From Candidatus Saccharimonadota bacterium (GTDB lineage: Bacteria > Patescibacteriota > Saccharimonadia > Saccharimonadales > JAGQNJ01): a stretch of 12,547 nucleotides of DNA. Below the pieces are notes generated by a model. The model did not search any database. It saw only the letters and a program-made list of their open reading frames with translations, and was not told where the DNA came from. Made by a program: the position numbers and the translations under genes. The stretch is from contig JAGQNJ010000021.1 of assembly GCA_020428115.1 (NCBI GenBank), forward strand, positions 1 to 12,547, in the 5' to 3' direction. Positions 5,938 through 12,547 of the stretch are shown one piece after another (the first letter of the stretch is position 1; each line of letters begins with the position of its first letter).

Positions 5938-5965
5938 TTGTAATTTTTGTCAAACATGGTAGTGT
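5938..5965 (+). promoter_or_regulatory. Candidate tig promoter giving a leaderless mRNA
   Basis: TTGTAA (5938-5943), 16 bases, then TAGTGT (5960-5965), preceded by an extended -10 TGG (5957-5959). Transcription would begin at about 5972, essentially at the tig ATG (5973). A competing pair, TTGTCA (5947-5952) and TACTAT (5969-5974) with 16 bases between, would start inside the gene. No Shine-Dalgarno lies before the ATG, which supports a leaderless reading. Confidence 0.4.
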
Positions 5966-5972
5966 CTGTACT

Positions 5973-7256
5973 ATGCAAGTAACCCGAAAAAACACATCAG
6001 ACACCAAGACCATATTAACTGTTCAGGCAGATGAGGCGTATCTAAAGCCAATCAAGGATCAAGTGCTCGCGCAGCTGAGTAATCAGGTAAAAGTGGCCGG
6101 ATTTCGTGAGGGCAAAGTACCGCCAAACATGGTGGAAAAGCACGTAGATCCACAGCTACTGCAATCACAGTTTGTTGATGAAGCTGTCAACCAGCTGTAT
6201 GTTGCTGCTGCACAGTCCGAAAATCTACGACCAGTAAGCCGCCCAAACATTACGCTCAAGAAGTTTGTACCGTTTACCACTATTGAGTTCGAGGCGGAGG
6301 TTGAGATCCTGGGTAAGGTCAAACTGCCCGACTACAAGAAGATCAGAAAGGCCAAGCCGACAGTCAAGATCGCGGCTGCTGATATTGATGCAGTACTTGA
6401 TAATCTCAAGACGCGTGTTGCAGAAAGTACAGAAGTGAAGCGAGCTGCTCAAAATGGCGATAAAGTTTGGATTGACTTCAAGGGAGTGGACAGCAAAAGC
6501 GAACCAATCAAGGGCGCAGACGGCAAGGATTATCCATTGTTGCTCGGTAGCGATACATTTATTCCGGGCTTCGAAAAAAACCTCATCGGTGTTAAGCCAG
6601 GCGCTGAGGTTGAGTTTACCCTTAGTTTCCCTAAAGACTACGGAGTCAGTGCGCTTGCTGGTAAAAAAGCAACCTTTACTGTCACTGTGCGTAAGGTTGA
6701 AGCCGTCAAAGAGCCAAAGCTTGATGATGCTTTTGCAGCGAAAGTAGGGCCATTTGCGTCGCTAGCGGATCTAAAGTCTGATATCAAAAAGCAACTTATG
6801 GCTGAGCGCGAGACACAGGCATTGCAAGCGTATGAGACCGAGCTTATCCAGGATATTGCAAACAAGGCAAAGCTTGATGTTCCAGAGGTGCTAGTTGAGG
6901 AGCAGGCCGAACGGTTGCTCCAGGACCTAAAGCAGAACCTGTCGTACCGTGGACAGACCTATCAAGAGTTCCTGCAGGCTGAAGGCAAGACAGAAGAAGT
7001 ATTTAAGAAAGAAGTGTTGATGCCTGATGCAGCTATGCGCGTGCGAATCGGACTTGTACTGGCTGAAATCGCAAATGAAGAAAAACTTGATGTTGCTGCA
7101 GACGAACTCGACAAGAAAATGCAGGAACTTAAGGCGCAATACACTGATGCGGCAATGCAGCAACAGCTTGATTCGTCAGAAGCACGTCGAGATATTGCTT
7201 CACGCATGCTAACAGAGAAGACCATTAAGAAGTTGGTTGCATACGCCGAGGCATAG
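5973..7256 (+). CDS. tig: Trigger factor, ribosome-associated chaperone and prolyl isomerase
   Basis: A protein of 427 residues, normal for the family. It binds at the ribosomal exit tunnel and shields nascent chains. The ribosome-docking signature GFREGKVP lies at 43-50 in the N-terminal domain. An FKBP-type isomerase domain spans about 159-243 (GDKVWIDFKG, LGSDTFIPGFEKNLIG, FTLSFPKDYG). The rest is the helical chaperone cradle (PKLDDAFAAKVGPF onward, then many charged helices). The N-terminus MQVTRKNTSDTKTILTV agrees with the MQV start usual in the family, fixing ATG 5973 even though the promoter elements almost touch it. A small membrane-protein gene starts two bases after the TAG, so they are probably co-transcribed. 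clpP follows after three small genes. Confidence 0.96.
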   Translation: MQVTRKNTSDTKTILTVQADEAYLKPIKDQVLAQLSNQVKVAGFREGKVPPNMVEKHVDPQLLQSQFVDEAVNQLYVAAAQSENLRPVSRPNITLKKFVPFTTIEFEAEVEILGKVKLPDYKKIRKAKPTVKIAAADIDAVLDNLKTRVAESTEVKRAAQNGDKVWIDFKGVDSKSEPIKGADGKDYPLLLGSDTFIPGFEKNLIGVKPGAEVEFTLSFPKDYGVSALAGKKATFTVTVRKVEAVKEPKLDDAFAAKVGPFASLADLKSDIKKQLMAERETQALQAYETELIQDIANKAKLDVPEVLVEEQAERLLQDLKQNLSYRGQTYQEFLQAEGKTEEVFKKEVLMPDAAMRVRIGLVLAEIANEEKLDVAADELDKKMQELKAQYTDAAMQQQLDSSEARRDIASRMLTEKTIKKLVAYAEA

Positions 7257-7258
7257 TT

Positions 7259-7546
7259 ATGGACATGTATGATGCTGCTGAGTTTGAAGGTAACCAAGCA
7301 GTTATTGAGGCAGAGCATATTGTGCATGCTGCATACGAGTACAAAGCCAACCGTGATGCGGCAGGGATCATCGGATTTTTTGGAATTTGTTCGCTTGTCG
7401 CTGGCCGTGTCTTATGGGCATCCGAAGCAGCAGCGATTCGGCCGATGGGATACTTGCTGACGGCTATAGGTGGCGCAGTCGTAGGTGGCTCGGCAACAGC
7501 TGCGATTATTAATGTGCGACGATACAGGGCTGAAGATAATGAGTGA
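7259..7546 (+). CDS. Small membrane protein, unknown function
   Basis: I do not recognise this 95-residue protein. It has an acidic, soluble N-terminus (about 1-34), then two hydrophobic segments, GIIGFFGICSLVAGRVLWA (about 36-54) and GYLLTAIGGAVVGGSATAAI (about 64-83), and a short polar tail RRYRAEDNE. The second helix is rich in small residues (GGAVVGGSA), which often allow tight helix packing. It begins two bases after tig and overlaps the next gene by 8 bases, so it is part of the tig transcript and real by context. ATG 7265 is another possible start. The topology suggests a hairpin with both ends on the same side. Confidence 0.7.
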   Translation: MDMYDAAEFEGNQAVIEAEHIVHAAYEYKANRDAAGIIGFFGICSLVAGRVLWASEAAAIRPMGYLLTAIGGAVVGGSATAAIINVRRYRAEDNE

Positions 7547-7808
7547 AGCACAAGACAAGTCGATTCTGGATAGAGTATTCCCTGTTGCCGAAGAGGACCA
7601 ATGGATGGTTGACCTGCTTGAGAGACATCAAGTCAGGGCCATTATAGAGCCCGAGCCCGAACAGGTAGACCAAGCTGCTTCTCTTCGACATCGTCTTGCC
7701 GGGCTTGTCGTGTCAGGCTGCACGCAAGTGTTTTGGTATGGGCTAGAAACCATAGTCGACAGTTCGCAGATGTTGACCAGCCGACTTCCTCGTTCAGGAC
7801 GGCGGTAA
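7539..7808 (+). CDS. Small soluble protein, unknown function
   Basis: An 89-residue hypothetical protein from ATG 7539, overlapping the previous gene by 8 bases (ATGAGTGA, 7539-7546), an arrangement typical of coupled translation. The N-terminal half is acidic (SEAQDKSILDRVF, EEDQWMVDLLE, EPEPEQVD). The C-terminal half is mildly hydrophobic (LAGLVVSGCTQVFWYGLETIV) and ends with a basic RLPRSGRR. The stretch LRHRLAGLVVSGCTQVFWYG could be an amphipathic or membrane-touching helix. An upstream TTG at 7485 would extend it by 18 codons but would overlap far into the neighbour, so I prefer 7539. No family is recognised; the gene is supported by position and overlap only. Confidence 0.55.
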   Translation: MSEAQDKSILDRVFPVAEEDQWMVDLLERHQVRAIIEPEPEQVDQAASLRHRLAGLVVSGCTQVFWYGLETIVDSSQMLTSRLPRSGRR

Positions 7809-7856
7809 CTCCAGGTCATTGATCTCTATTTGCAATTACATTTCAATAGGAGTACA

Positions 7857-8102
7857 TTGCTTGGCATGAATGAACGGAATGAATCAACAGAAACCATCTC
7901 TCGCAGGCTAGTTGCCTCAGATTATTTGGGCGGGCTATCACTTACTGCGGGTGTCATTGCTGGGCTGCTTGGCCTGGATGCAGTCGGCAATCATGCCCTG
8001 GGGTTAGAGTATACCTACCCACTTGACTATGCCATGGTCTTTGGCTCAATTAGTGTGGCAGGATTTGCTACCACCAGTTTGCTTGGTAGCAGAGGTAAGT
8101 AA
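7857..8102 (+). CDS. Small two-helix membrane protein, unknown function
   Basis: An unrecognised protein of 81 residues from TTG 7857, or 78 from ATG 7866. After a polar N-terminus (NERNESTETISRRL) come two hydrophobic stretches, YLGGLSLTAGVIAGLLGLDA and YAMVFGSISVAGFATTSLLG, joined by a short loop. Its outline resembles the small membrane protein at 7259-7546 (polar head plus helix hairpin), but I see no clear sequence identity. The start is uncertain. AGGAG at 7848-7852 sits 4 bases before TTG 7857 and 13 bases before ATG 7866, so the Shine-Dalgarno argues slightly for the TTG. It ends just before the CIRCE element, so readthrough into clpP is possible. Confidence 0.6.
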   Translation: MLGMNERNESTETISRRLVASDYLGGLSLTAGVIAGLLGLDAVGNHALGLEYTYPLDYAMVFGSISVAGFATTSLLGSRGK

Positions 8103-8111
8103 CAGAGGTAA

Positions 8112-8140
8112 ACTAGCACTCTTGCATTTAGAGTGCTAGT
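8112..8140. promoter_or_regulatory. CIRCE operator (HrcA binding site) before clpP
   Basis: ACTAGCACTC (8112-8121) and GAGTGCTAGT (8131-8140) form a perfect 10-bp inverted repeat around a 9-base spacer. It matches the CIRCE consensus TTAGCACTC-N9-GAGTGCTAA at all but one symmetrical position per arm. CIRCE is bound by HrcA, the repressor released on heat stress. The -35 box of the clpP promoter lies in the spacer, so HrcA binding should block RNA polymerase. Confidence 0.93.
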
Positions 8141-8150
8141 TGGGTACACT
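8122..8150 (+). promoter_or_regulatory. clpP promoter within CIRCE
   Basis: TTGCAT (8122-8127), 17 bases, then TACACT (8145-8150). With the usual 6-base gap the transcript would begin at A8157, exactly the A of an in-frame ATG. There is no Shine-Dalgarno between the -10 box and the gene. Position and operator overlap support it as the main clpP promoter. Confidence 0.7.
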
Positions 8151-8156
8151 ATGGGT

Positions 8157-8753
8157 ATGAACAAGCAACACAACTCTGTACTCGTACCAACAGTTATTGA
8201 AGGTGATGGCCGTGCTGAGCGCGCGTATGATATCTACAGTCGTCTGCTCAAGGATCGCATTATATTTCTGGGCACTGATGTCAATGAGCATACTGCCAAT
8301 CTGATCGTTGCACAGTTGTTATTCCTGCAAAGTGAAGACGCAAAAAAACCGATATCCTTGTACATCAATAGTCCTGGCGGCAGCGTCTACGATGCACTGG
8401 CTATTTATGACACCATGAAGTATCTGAAGTGCGATGTACATACGTATGGTATCGGTGTGCAGGCCTCAGCAGCAGCATTTTTACTAAGCTCTGGAACGAA
8501 GGGCAAACGTTTCTTGCTACCGCATGCCACGGTTATGATTCACCAGCCCTCAAGTGGAACGCGAGGTAAAGTGACTGATCAAGAGATTGATCTACGCGAG
8601 AGTCTCCGCGTAAAACGCTTGCTTGAGGAGATTATGGCCAAGAATACCGGACAAAAACTAGATAAAATTCACGTTGATATGGAACGCGATTTCTGGATGA
8701 CCGCAGAAGACGCAGTAAAATACGGTGTTGCTGACAAAGTCATAAAACCCTAG
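8157..8753 (+). CDS. clpP: ATP-dependent Clp protease proteolytic subunit
   Basis: A 198-residue serine protease that forms the tetradecameric ClpP barrel and degrades proteins fed by Clp ATPases. Counting from ATG 8157, the catalytic serine is S104 (GIGVQASAAAFLL), the histidine H129 (TVMIHQPSSG) and the aspartate D178 (ERDFWMTAEDAVKYG). The oxyanion strand INSPGGSVYDALAIYD is intact. No long propeptide is present. An open frame reaches back to GTG 8133, but that codon is inside CIRCE; ATG 8151 and ATG 8157 are the real options, and the promoter favours 8157 as a leaderless start. The usual partner clpX does not follow; rpoB does, behind its own promoter. CIRCE predicts HrcA-controlled, heat-inducible expression, whereas clpP in many Gram-positive bacteria answers to CtsR. 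Confidence 0.96.
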   Translation: MNKQHNSVLVPTVIEGDGRAERAYDIYSRLLKDRIIFLGTDVNEHTANLIVAQLLFLQSEDAKKPISLYINSPGGSVYDALAIYDTMKYLKCDVHTYGIGVQASAAAFLLSSGTKGKRFLLPHATVMIHQPSSGTRGKVTDQEIDLRESLRVKRLLEEIMAKNTGQKLDKIHVDMERDFWMTAEDAVKYGVADKVIKP

Positions 8754-8772
8754 ATACTCGGTTAATTAGTGC

Positions 8773-8801
8773 TTGACACCAGGGTTGCATATCTGTAGAA
8801 T
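8773..8801 (+). promoter_or_regulatory. Strong rpoBC promoter
   Basis: TTGACA (8773-8778, perfect), 17 bases, then TAGAAT (8796-8801, one mismatch). Initiation is expected near 8808, leaving about 110 bases of 5' leader before rpoB. This is the best sigma70-type promoter in the window and fits the high demand for the polymerase subunits. Confidence 0.85.
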
Positions 8802-8807
8802 TGCAAT

Positions 8808-8918
8808 CAAGAAGTAGGGCAAGGGCACTGCTGTATTTATCAAAATTTGGTAGATCACAACCCCTTAGAGATCTTCAACGCGCGTATTAAATTAATCAAC
8901 TAGGGAGTCTTGCTGTCT
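8808..8918 (+). other. rpoB 5' leader
   Basis: About 111 transcribed bases precede the ATG and hold no open frame of note. I see no clear hairpin, terminator or known riboswitch in them. GGGAG at 8903-8907, 11 bases before ATG 8919, is the likely ribosome binding site. In many bacteria rpoB lies behind rplJL and is regulated with them; here it has its own promoter and leader. Confidence 0.5.
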
Positions 8919-11900
8919 ATGGCCACGAAGCAGACAAAATCTACGCAGGGTAAGCGTACGTACTTTACAAAAACAGACAACATCATCGACATTACCAATC
9001 TTGTCGATCACCAAAACAAATCATTCCAATGGTTTATCGAGGAAGGCCTTGGCGAACTACTTGCCGAGATCAGCCCGATTGACGATTATACAGGCACAAA
9101 ACTGTCACTGAGCTTCAAGGACTATCGTTTCGAAAAGCCAAAGATGACAGAGGCAGAAGCCCGTGAGAACAACGTCAGCTACGAAGCGCCCCTAAAGGCA
9201 AAAGTCGTACTGACTAACAAAGTGACGGGTGAAGTCAAAGAGCAAGAGATTTACCTCGGCGATTATCCATGGATGACAAGCCGCGGTACTTTTGTAATTA
9301 ACGGCGCTGAGCGCGTGGTTGTTAGCCAGCTGATCCGTTCTGCTGGTGTTTTCTTTACTGCAGATCAAGGCAGTAACAAAAAACTCTACGGAGCCAAAGT
9401 TATCCCTGGCCGAGGTGCATGGCTTGAGTTTGAGACTGCCAATAATGGAGCGATGTATGTCAAGATTGACCGCAAGCGCAAAATCCCTGTGACCACTCTG
9501 CTACGTGCTCTTGGTCTAACAGAGGCCAAAATTCGTGAAACGTTTGCCCATGTTGACCAGGGTGATCTCAAGCACATTGATGCGACTCTCGACAAGGATC
9601 CCGCTCGAGGCACCAATGAAGCACTCATCGAGGTGTATCGTCGCTTGCGCCCAGGTGATCTCGCAACCGTTGATAACGCTCGTAGCTTGCTCGAGAATAT
9701 GTTCTACAACTTCAAACGATTCGATTTTAGTCGCGTTGGTCGCTACAAGATCAATAAACGCCTAGATCTTAATGTTCCAAACACAGTCGAAAACCGCGTT
9801 ATGCGACTAGAAGATCTCGAAGCAATAATTGCAGAAATAATTCGTCTGAATAACACACAGGAACCAGCAGACGACATCGATAGTCTCGCGAACCGTCGCG
9901 TAAAGCTCGTGGGCGAGCTTGTCCAGCGACAATTCCGCATTGGTTTACTACGCATGGAGCGGAATACCAAGGATCGCATGAGTATGAGCGAGATCGAGAC
10001 TGTTACACCAGGTCAGCTTGTCAACGCACGACCAGTCGTTGCTGCAGTACGTGAATTCTTTGCCAGTAGCCAGTTGAGCCAGTTTATGGATCAGATCAAC
10101 CCGCTTTCAGAGCTTGCGCACAAACGACGCTTGAGCTCGATGGGTCCTGGTGGTTTGAGTCGTGAACGAGCTGGATTTGAAGTACGTGATGCCCACGCGA
10201 CGCACTATGGTCGTATCTGTAGTGTTGAGACTCCCGAAGGTGCCAACATTGGGTTGGTACTGAACCTTGCATCATATGCACGTATTAACGACTATGGCTT
10301 CGTAGAAACCCCATACCGAAAGGTGATCAACGCAGTAACAGCCAAGGACGCTGCTGGGCACGTGGCTGCTGTCAATCTCGAAGACGCCAAGGGTAAAGTT
10401 ATTGTCAAGGCTGGCAAAACAATCACAGCAGCTGACGCCAAGAAGCTTGCGACAGTCAAAGAGCAGGTAACCTGGCCAGTTAAGGCAAAAGTGAGCGATA
10501 AGATCGAGTATCTGGATGCTGCAGGTGAGGAACGAGCTGTAATTGCAGGTGCCGGTGAAGAAATCAACGATGACGGGAGCTTTGTTAGCGAGCGTGTCTC
10601 TGCACGAAACCGATTGGTGGCGAGTGAGGTTGATGCCAACGAAATTACCCACATGGATGCAAGTCGTCAGCAAATCATTGGTTCAAGCGCTGGACTTATT
10701 CCATTTGTTGAGAAGAACTACGTATACCGATCGCTGATGGGTAGTAACCAGCAGCGTCAAGCAGTCCCGCTGATCAGCCCAGAATCGCCAATCGTTGGTA
10801 CGGGGTTTGAGAGTTCGGTTGCAGAAAATACCGGACAACTTGTCGCCGCCGAAGAAGACGGCGAGGTCGTATCTGCAACTGGTGACGAAGTTGTCGTTAA
10901 GTACAAAAAGGCAGGCAAAGTCACCTATCAGCCACAACACTTCGTACGAAGTAACGAAGGAAGTTGTATCAATCAGAAGGTCGTTGTCCGAACCGGCGAT
11001 AAGCTGAAGAAGGGCGATCCAATTATTGAGGGTATGTCCATACAAGGTGGTGAGCTCGCACTTGGTAAGGATCTTGTGGTGGCATTCATGCCTTGGCAGG
11101 GTTACAACTTCGAAGATGCAATCATCATTAGCCGTAAACTTGTCGAAGACGACACACTAACGTCTATTCACATTGTTGATTTCATGACAGAAGTTCGTGA
11201 GACCAAGCTTGGGCCCGAGATCGTGACTCGCGATATTCCAAATGTTTCAGAAGAAGCGCTTCGTCATCTTGATGATGATGGTATTGTGCGCATCGGTGCA
11301 GAAGTACATCCTGGCGACATACTTGTCGGTAAAATTACGCCAAAGGGCGAACAGGAACTATCTAGTGAAGAACGACTTCTTCGCGCAATATTTGGCGAAA
11401 AGGCCAAAGACGTTCGTGATACTTCACAGCGCATGAGCAACGGTAAACACGGCAAGGTAGTTGGTGTTAAAGTATTCTCCCGTGAGAACGGACACGAGCT
11501 CAAGGCTGGTGTGATTATGCAGGTACAGGTGTTTGTGGCTCAAATGCGCAAGATCGCGGTGGGCGATAAGCTTGGTGGTCGCCACGGTAACAAGGGCGTT
11601 ATCGCTCGAGTACTACCCGTAGAGGACATGCCATTTACCGCCGATGGAACTCCAGTAGATATCATTTTGAACCCACTCGGTGTGCCAAGTCGTATGAACA
11701 TTGGACAGCTGTTTGAGACTCACCTGGGTATGGCTGCACGCGCACTTGGCATGAAGGTAGCAAGTCCGCCATTTAACGGTGTACCAACCGATAAGATACA
11801 ATCACTTCTTAAAGAGGCTGGACTACCAGAGAATGGTAAACAGCAGCTCTTTGACGGCCGAACTGGTGAGCCATTTAGTGAGCTAACAACTGTTGGCTCG

Positions 11901-12464
11901 ATGTATATGATTAAGCTCAATCATATGATCGTGGATAAGATCCACGCCCGATCGACGGGTCCATACACGATGGTCACCCAGCAGCCACTTGGTGGTAAGG
12001 CTCAAAACGGTGGTCAGCGATTTGGTGAAATGGAAGTTTGGGCGCTCGAGGCATATGGCGCTGCAAATACGCTACAAGAAATGCTAACCATCAAGTCAGA
12101 CGATGTATACGGTCGTTCCAAGGCATACGAATCAATCATCAAGGGCATGCCAATTGTTGGACCAAAGGTTCCAGAGAGCTTCAACGTGCTTGTCAAAGAG
12201 CTACAGGGTCTTGGGCTCAAGGTAGATCTCTTTACAAGTGACAAACAAGTAGACGCCGAAGAAGTGCTTGCCGAAAACATCAAAGACGAGGCAGAAAACC
12301 AAGCCGAGATTGATGTGCCAGCACCAAGTGCTTCTGACGTAGATGTTACTGAAGATGCAGCGATTGATGAGTTCGACGTAATTGATATTGACGATACTAA
12401 ACCAGATGGTGGAGGCACAAAGACCGAAGCCGAAGAAGTAAAGGAGGCAGCCGAAAATGCGTAG
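8919..12464 (+). CDS. rpoB: DNA-directed RNA polymerase subunit beta
   Basis: A full-length beta subunit of 1181 residues forming one pincer of RNA polymerase and much of its active centre. Recognisable in order: GTFVINGAERVVVSQLIRS (lobe/protrusion), the rifampicin region SQLSQFMDQINPLSELAHKR (384-403) and GPGGLSRERAGFEVRDAHAT, SVETPEGANIGL, QRQAVP, GYNFEDAIIIS (the acidic ED pair near the catalytic metals), GDKLGGRHGNKGV, and GPYTMVTQQPLGGKAQNGGQ followed by RFGEMEVWALEAYGA. A TTG at 8910 would add three residues, but GGGAG at 8903-8907 suits ATG 8919 better. After the last conserved segment (LGLKVDLF) comes a 76-residue acidic tail. Some normally invariant positions differ (EKNYVYR for EHDDANR). 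The last 8 bases overlap rpoC. Confidence 0.98.
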   Translation: MATKQTKSTQGKRTYFTKTDNIIDITNLVDHQNKSFQWFIEEGLGELLAEISPIDDYTGTKLSLSFKDYRFEKPKMTEAEARENNVSYEAPLKAKVVLTNKVTGEVKEQEIYLGDYPWMTSRGTFVINGAERVVVSQLIRSAGVFFTADQGSNKKLYGAKVIPGRGAWLEFETANNGAMYVKIDRKRKIPVTTLLRALGLTEAKIRETFAHVDQGDLKHIDATLDKDPARGTNEALIEVYRRLRPGDLATVDNARSLLENMFYNFKRFDFSRVGRYKINKRLDLNVPNTVENRVMRLEDLEAIIAEIIRLNNTQEPADDIDSLANRRVKLVGELVQRQFRIGLLRMERNTKDRMSMSEIETVTPGQLVNARPVVAAVREFFASSQLSQFMDQINPLSELAHKRRLSSMGPGGLSRERAGFEVRDAHATHYGRICSVETPEGANIGLVLNLASYARINDYGFVETPYRKVINAVTAKDAAGHVAAVNLEDAKGKVIVKAGKTITAADAKKLATVKEQVTWPVKAKVSDKIEYLDAAGEERAVIAGAGEEINDDGSFVSERVSARNRLVASEVDANEITHMDASRQQIIGSSAGLIPFVEKNYVYRSLMGSNQQRQAVPLISPESPIVGTGFESSVAENTGQLVAAEEDGEVVSATGDEVVVKYKKAGKVTYQPQHFVRSNEGSCINQKVVVRTGDKLKKGDPIIEGMSIQGGELALGKDLVVAFMPWQGYNFEDAIIISRKLVEDDTLTSIHIVDFMTEVRETKLGPEIVTRDIPNVSEEALRHLDDDGIVRIGAEVHPGDILVGKITPKGEQELSSEERLLRAIFGEKAKDVRDTSQRMSNGKHGKVVGVKVFSRENGHELKAGVIMQVQVFVAQMRKIAVGDKLGGRHGNKGVIARVLPVEDMPFTADGTPVDIILNPLGVPSRMNIGQLFETHLGMAARALGMKVASPPFNGVPTDKIQSLLKEAGLPENGKQQLFDGRTGEPFSELTTVGSMYMIKLNHMIVDKIHARSTGPYTMVTQQPLGGKAQNGGQRFGEMEVWALEAYGAANTLQEMLTIKSDDVYGRSKAYESIIKGMPIVGPKVPESFNVLVKELQGLGLKVDLFTSDKQVDAEEVLAENIKDEAENQAEIDVPAPSASDVDVTEDAAIDEFDVIDIDDTKPDGGGTKTEAEEVKEAAENA

Positions 12465-12547
12465 GTATCCAAATGGACTAAACATTGCCGACTTCGACGC
12501 GGTGCGACTTGCTGTAGCAGGCGCTGAAGACATACTAGATTGGTCAC
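12457..12547 (+). CDS. rpoC: DNA-directed RNA polymerase subunit beta', N-terminus (partial)
   Basis: The first 30 codons are visible before the window ends. FDAVRLAVAGAEDILDWS (13-30) matches the beta' opening, usually followed by GEV and a PETINYRT motif just outside the window. AAGGAGG at 12441-12447, inside the end of rpoB, stands 9 bases before the ATG and is the strongest Shine-Dalgarno in the window. The start overlaps the rpoB stop (ATGCGTAG, 12457-12464), which should couple the two and keep subunit amounts equal. The usual ASP ahead of the IxxWS motif reads AGA here. Confidence 0.93.
   Translation, partial: MRRYPNGLNIADFDAVRLAVAGAEDILDWS

Noticed and set aside
8133..8156. Upstream GTG start for clpP
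   Set aside because: The codon lies in the right arm of the CIRCE operator and upstream of the -10 box, so it would not be transcribed from this promoter.
12014..12547. 177-codon open frame on the minus strand opposite rpoB/rpoC
   Set aside because: It is serine-rich low-complexity translation antisense to clearly conserved rpoB codons, with no family resemblance.

Overview
The window looks like an ordinary housekeeping stretch of a small-genome bacterium, most likely a Candidate Phyla Radiation member close to Saccharibacteria (TM7). This assignment is inference from gene content, compact overlapping genes, the divergent RNA polymerase beta subunit and a membrane-anchored solute-binding protein beside secG. 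No marker was searched. TGA is used as a normal stop (for example pepP, and the small gene ending at 7546), which argues against the UGA-recoding lineages SR1 and Gracilibacteria. All genes read on the + strand.

Layout. 1-3807: the 3' end of uvrC (DNA repair), pepP (aminopeptidase P), a YvlD/holin-4-like membrane protein, secG (Sec translocon) and a family 5 solute-binding protein held by an N-terminal helix. Genes overlap or sit a few bases apart. 3808-4690: a non-coding block with an apparent tRNA-Leu 5' fragment, an intact tRNA-Leu(CAG) and about 500 bases of hairpins. These include two further direct copies of the tRNA 3' end and two inverted degenerate copies. 4691-8102: hisS, tig and three small unrecognised genes, two of them membrane proteins. 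8112-8753: a textbook CIRCE operator over the clpP promoter, then clpP. 8773-12547: a near-consensus sigma70-type promoter, a leader of about 110 nt, rpoB and the start of rpoC.

The genes mostly serve protein synthesis, folding, export and turnover (hisS, tig, secG, clpP, pepP) and transcription (rpoBC). The CIRCE site suggests that clpP answers to the HrcA heat-shock repressor.

The least ordinary parts are four. First, the array of tRNA-Leu 3' ends each followed by a hairpin (4084-4608), including an inverted repeat that can pair with the T arm and acceptor strand of the tRNA. Second, promoters placed so that clpP, and perhaps tig and the holin-like gene, would be read from leaderless or nearly leaderless mRNAs. 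Third, substitutions in an otherwise very conserved active-centre segment of RpoB. Fourth, a 76-residue acidic tail on RpoB. I found no clear new defence or mobile system: no integrase, transposase, nuclease cluster or CRISPR array is present.
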